Positions 61,161 through 64,000 of a DNA stretch of 64,000 nt are shown in pieces. The position numbers and the translations under genes were made by a program. Under the pieces are notes generated by a model. It did not search any database and was not told where the DNA came from. It worked only from the letters and a program-made list of their open reading frames with translations. Each line of letters begins with the position of its first letter. Positions within the stretch are counted from its first letter, which is position 1. This DNA is from Arcobacter ellisii (GTDB lineage Bacteria; Campylobacterota; Campylobacteria; Campylobacterales; Arcobacteraceae), in assembly GCF_003544915.1 (NCBI RefSeq), contig NZ_CP032097.1, positions 1,116,001 through 1,180,000 on the forward strand. The letters are read 5' to 3'.

Positions 61161-62027
61161 TTAATCAGTTAACACCTCAGGTTGAGTAACATTTTCATTG
61201 TACCTTTTCTCAAATTCATTTGGACTTATAAAACCTAAATAACTATGTCTTCTTTTTGAATTATAAAACATCTCAATATATTCAAATATTTTATCTCTTG
61301 CTTCTTCTCTTGTTCTAAAAATGGTTTTTCTTACTAACTCTTTTTTTAATGTTTTAAAAAAACTTTCTGCAACTGCATTATCATAACAATTTCCTCTTCT
61401 ACTCATACTTGGTGTGATGTTATGATGTTTTAAAAAAGTTTTATATTCATATGAGCTATATTGACTCCCTTGATCTGAATGTAAAATTACTCCATCTTTT
61501 GGAATTCTATATTTAGTATTTTTTAATGCTTGAATTATTAAATCTGTTGTAATTCTATGACTTGTTGCCCATCCTATAATTTTCCTTGAAAATAAATCTA
61601 AGATAATTGCAAGATATATCCATCCTTCATGAGTTCTTATATAAGTTATATCACTTACCCATGATTCATTTGGAGTTTGTGATATAAAACATTGTTTTAA
61701 ATGATTTGGATGAGCTTTATGAATTGAACCTGCTTTATACTTAGGTCTTCTTTTATAATTTCCTATTCCACAAAGTTTTGCTTCTTTCATTAATCTTGCA
61801 ACTCTTTTTTTATTTACATGAATATTTGAAGCTTTCAAATCCTTATGAATATTTCTATAACCATAAATTCCATTTGATTCTTTATATGCTTTTTTTATTT
61901 CAATAAGAAGTTCTTGATTCTCTTTTTCAAGATTTGAAATAGGTTGTTTTAACCATTTATAATACCCACTTGGATGAACTTTTAACACAGTACACATTCT
62001 TCTTATTGTGTACTGTATTTCATGCAC
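61161..62027 (-). CDS. IS3-family transposase OrfB (DDE integrase part)
   Basis: The 288-residue frame has the HTH_21 region (KKAYKESNGIYGYRNIHKDL) and an rve catalytic core with the DDE triad: SWVSDITYIRT, HSDQGSQYSS and NAVAESFFKTLKKE. It is in the -1 frame relative to orfA and most likely is made as an OrfAB fusion. The listed GTG start lies inside the longer open frame; natural expression as a separate protein is uncertain. Confidence 0.93.
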   Translation of the reverse strand: MHEIQYTIRRMCTVLKVHPSGYYKWLKQPISNLEKENQELLIEIKKAYKESNGIYGYRNIHKDLKASNIHVNKKRVARLMKEAKLCGIGNYKRRPKYKAGSIHKAHPNHLKQCFISQTPNESWVSDITYIRTHEGWIYLAIILDLFSRKIIGWATSHRITTDLIIQALKNTKYRIPKDGVILHSDQGSQYSSYEYKTFLKHHNITPSMSRRGNCYDNAVAESFFKTLKKELVRKTIFRTREEARDKIFEYIEMFYNSKRRHSYLGFISPNEFEKRYNENVTQPEVLTD

Positions 62028-62044
62028 TTTAATAAATGCGTACT

Positions 62045-62329
62045 TTAATTTGGGTTGCTTGCAAAGTACGCTGCGGCCTTTTTTAATATATCTCGTTCTT
62101 CTGTAACTCTTTTTAGCTCTTTTTGTAATCTTTTTATTTCAGCTTGTGTATCTTGAAACTTTTTTGTTTCTACTTCTGCTTCAGGTGATTGGTACTTTCT
62201 TATCCAATTTCTCAAAGAATCATGATGTACACCTAATCTCTCAGCTGTTTCAACAATCCCATATCCATTCTCAACAACTTGTTTTACAGCATCCCTTCTA
62301 AACTCTTCACTATATTCTCTTCTTCCCAT
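62045..62329 (-). CDS. IS3-family transposase OrfA (HTH part)
   Basis: From ATG 62329 the product has 94 residues. It has the HTH_Tnp_1 pattern RREYSEEFRRDAVKQVVENG and SLRNWIRKYQS, followed by a leucine zipper (IKRLQKELKRVTEERDILKK). GAAGGAA precedes the ATG; a TTG at 62344 lies before that site. It binds the IS ends and is extended by frameshifting into OrfB. Confidence 0.93.
   Translation of the reverse strand: MGRREYSEEFRRDAVKQVVENGYGIVETAERLGVHHDSLRNWIRKYQSPEAEVETKKFQDTQAEIKRLQKELKRVTEERDILKKAAAYFASNPN
62078..62084 (-). promoter_or_regulatory. Programmed -1 frameshift heptamer
   Basis: On the minus strand A AAA AAG occurs in the orfA frame at the codons for LKK, just before orfA ends. 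Shifting -1 here continues without stop into the orfB frame. This heptamer is the standard signal in IS3-family elements. Confidence 0.88.
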
Positions 62330-62419
62330 TTTTAATTCCTTCAATTATTTACAATTTTCTCTAAATTGTTATATTAATTAACTGAATTATTTTATGTCTA
62401 TATTTTTGGGGTCATTCCA

Positions 62420-63121
62420 AATCTTCTAAGTAATGCATTAAAATTTACAAAGGAAGGTAAGGTAGAAATATTATCAAAAGAATTTGATGAATATTTTGAA
62501 ATAAGTATAATTGATTCAGGTATAGGAATATCTAAAAATAATTTAAATTATATTTTTGATAGATTTAAACAAATTGATGATTCAATGGGTAAAAAACATC
62601 AAGGTACAGGTCTTGGATTGGCTATTTCTAAACAATTGTCAAAAATGTTAAATGGATATATAACTGTAGAAAGTGAAGAAGGAATAGGTTCTACTTTTAA
62701 ATATATAATTTATAAAAAATCTAATAAAAATATATTAGAAAATTATAATAAAACTGAAAGTGATATAAAAGAATCTGTTTTCTTATTTGATAAAATTTTT
62801 TTAGAAAAACAAATATATTTATTTCACTCAAATAGTATAGAACAATTTAATTTGACAATAAATCTAAAAAAATATGGATTAAAAGTAATACCTATTTTGA
62901 ATGAAGATAAATTAAAAGAGAAAATTGATGATATTAAAAATAACAACAATTTACTTATTTTAGATTCAAAAATAAAAAATTTACAAAATATAATAGATAA
63001 TGAAAAAATAATAAAATCAAATTTAATAATTTTAGAAGAAGGAATATCAATAGAAAATTTAATAGAAAATTTAAAAAACATTCAGTTTTTTAAAGGGGAG
63101 CTTATCAATGGGAAAATTTAA
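62420..63121 (+). pseudogene. Histidine kinase, C-terminal part, separated by IS element
   Basis: The frame continues exactly where the N-terminal part broke: NLLSNALKFTKEGKVEIL (N box), SIIDSGIGISKNNLNYIF (G1), KKHQGTGLGLAISKQLSKML (G2), then a 120-residue receiver-like extension (YLFHSNSIEQFNLTINL, NNLLILDSKIKNLQNI). Without the IS the gene would encode about 512 residues. An internal ATG at 62585 cannot give a functional kinase. Confidence 0.9.
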
Positions 63122-64000
63122 TGTGTTAATAGTTGACGATATTGAAGAAAATATATATTCACTTAGGTTATTAATTGAAGATAATTTTGATTTAAATATT
63201 TTTACAGCAACAAATGCAAATGATGCTATGAGTATTTTACTTAATAAACGAATTGATTTAATTTTAATGGATGTTCAAATGCCAGAAGTTGATGGTTTTG
63301 AGTTTACACTATATTTAAAAGATTTAGAAATTATAAAAGATATTCCTATTATATTTATTACAGGAATATATAATAATGAAGAATATAAATCAAAAGCTTA
63401 TGAAATAGGTGGTATTGAATACATTACTAAGCCTATTGATAATAATTTATTAATTTCTAAATTAAAAGTTTATATTGATATTTATGAAAATCTAAATAAT
63501 TCAAAAGAGGATTTGGTTAAAACTAAAAATTTATTGGTTCATAATAGTAAAATGGCAAGTTTAGGGGAAATGATAGGAATAATTTCACATCAATTAAAAC
63601 AGCCATTAAATGTATTATCTCTTTATTGTGATTGTGTAGAGTATTCTTATAAAGAAGGAGAAGTTGATGATATATATGTTAAGGAATTTTCTACAAATAC
63701 AAAATCTCAAATTAATTATATGAATGAAACAATTAACGGATTTTTAGATTTTTATAATCCAAATAAGAAAAAAGAAGTTTTTAATATTTCAGAAGCAATA
63801 AATTTTGCTTTAGCCATCTTGAAAAGTAAAATTATTGTAAATAATATAAAAGTTAATTTAGAACTTAATGAAAAATTAGAAATAGCAGGTGTAAAAATGG
63901 AACTTGCACAAGTTGTTATAAATATTGTAAATAATTCAATAGATGCATTTATTGAAAGAGGTATTTTTGAAAAAGATATAAATATTAAATTATTTGCCAA
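63108..64000 (+). CDS. Receiver-histidine kinase hybrid, cut by window end
   Basis: An ATG at 63108 with AAGGGGAG upstream opens a frame that runs off the window. It starts with a receiver domain: NVLIVDDIEENIYSLRLL, phospho-aspartate in LILMDVQMPEVDGF and the Lys in YITKPIDNN (about residues 1-120). A kinase follows with H box KMASLGEMIGIISHQLKQPLN (in part) and N box VVINIVNNSIDAF. It overlaps the IS-broken kinase by 14 bases and may have been its partner. Confidence 0.9.
   Translation, partial: MGKFNVLIVDDIEENIYSLRLLIEDNFDLNIFTATNANDAMSILLNKRIDLILMDVQMPEVDGFEFTLYLKDLEIIKDIPIIFITGIYNNEEYKSKAYEIGGIEYITKPIDNNLLISKLKVYIDIYENLNNSKEDLVKTKNLLVHNSKMASLGEMIGIISHQLKQPLNVLSLYCDCVEYSYKEGEVDDIYVKEFSTNTKSQINYMNETINGFLDFYNPNKKKEVFNISEAINFALAILKSKIIVNNIKVNLELNEKLEIAGVKMELAQVVINIVNNSIDAFIERGIFEKDINIKLFA

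Larger units (their letters stand above)
61131..62419 (-). mobile_element. IS3-family insertion sequence, 1,289 bp, complete
   Basis: Both ends carry TGGAATGACCCC, the beginning of an imperfect inverted repeat that matches at 20 of 25 positions. The element is flanked by AAT on both sides (61128-61130 and 62420-62422), a 3-bp target duplication typical of IS3. It holds orfA and orfB on the minus strand with a frameshift signal between them. Removing the element and one AAT restores the kinase reading frame. It looks intact and recent. Confidence 0.95.

Noticed and set aside
62585-63121. Open frame that looks like a separate small ATPase-domain protein
   Set aside because: It is only the tail of the kinase cut by the IS element; the frame continues back to 62420 and joins the N-terminal part when the IS is removed.
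1-64000. CRISPR array
   Set aside because: No regularly spaced repeats of 25-40 bases were seen; repeats found are single palindromes or short tandem pairs, and no cas gene is present.
63752-64000. Reverse-strand open frame at the window end
   Set aside because: It lies opposite the receiver-kinase hybrid, whose motifs are clear; the reverse frame is a shadow.

Overview
The window is AT-rich DNA from a member of the Campylobacterota, most likely Arcobacter/Aliarcobacter. Evidence: the gene order ppiD-like–ftsA–ftsZ, a cbpA–hspR heat-shock pair, an NhaD antiporter, and at 28.1–28.9 kb a voltage-gated sodium channel that lines up almost residue for residue with NavAb of Arcobacter butzleri as I remember it. 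Genes are tightly packed, often with 1–4 base overlaps.

0–17.1 kb is ordinary chromosome: end of a helicase, a PpiD-like chaperone, FtsA, FtsZ, a strong two-way terminator, then a reverse-strand run (nucleoside deoxyribosyltransferase-like, HemF, small protein, YeeE/YedE sulfur-compound permease), MetX, a Na/Pi cotransporter, XseB, a polysaccharide deacetylase, a ThiF-like enzyme, a LysE exporter, CarB, a Sua5-like protein and tRNA-Glu.

17.1–22.7 kb is an accessory island just after tRNA-Glu. It carries an integrase-arm-like tandem repeat but no integrase, a HTH protein, a replication-organiser-like gene, a lone VirB6/TrbL membrane protein, small unknown genes, a palindrome-rich oriT candidate, a MobV/Pre-type relaxase and a membrane gene broken by one amber codon.

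22.7–47.1 kb returns to chromosome-like content: a B12-binding protein, MotA/MotB, a TerC/DUF475 protein, TatA, NhaD, the Nav channel, a REC–PilZ-like protein, a YbhGFSR-type ABC exporter, and a LapE–LapB–LapC type I secretion operon. In this last operon tolC, the ABC gene and the first 72 codons of the adaptor (hlyD/lapC) lie on the minus strand, while the rest of the adaptor and a LuxR regulator lie on the plus strand. The simplest reading is a 4.26-kb inversion that split the adaptor gene and turned the operon away from its promoter. Then come a LuxR regulator, hspR/cbpA with an operator-promoter, a REC/CheC/histidine kinase module, and a rhodanese-like/FAD oxidoreductase group.

47.1–59.2 kb is a second accessory island: a YafQ/DinJ toxin–antitoxin pair with its operator, a CI-like repressor, two AlpA/MerR-like HTH proteins, a DUF4373 replication-like protein, a ParA-like ATPase, MobC, a large relaxase, and a cargo block of unrecognised genes including two zinc-ribbon paralogues and a PP1-like phosphatase. 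It ends in about 1 kb of structured and decayed DNA with a helicase pseudogene.

59.2–64 kb holds a FIST sensor, a histidine kinase and a REC/histidine-kinase protein. The kinase is interrupted by a complete 1,289-bp IS3-family element flanked by a 3-bp target duplication. No CRISPR array or rRNA was seen.
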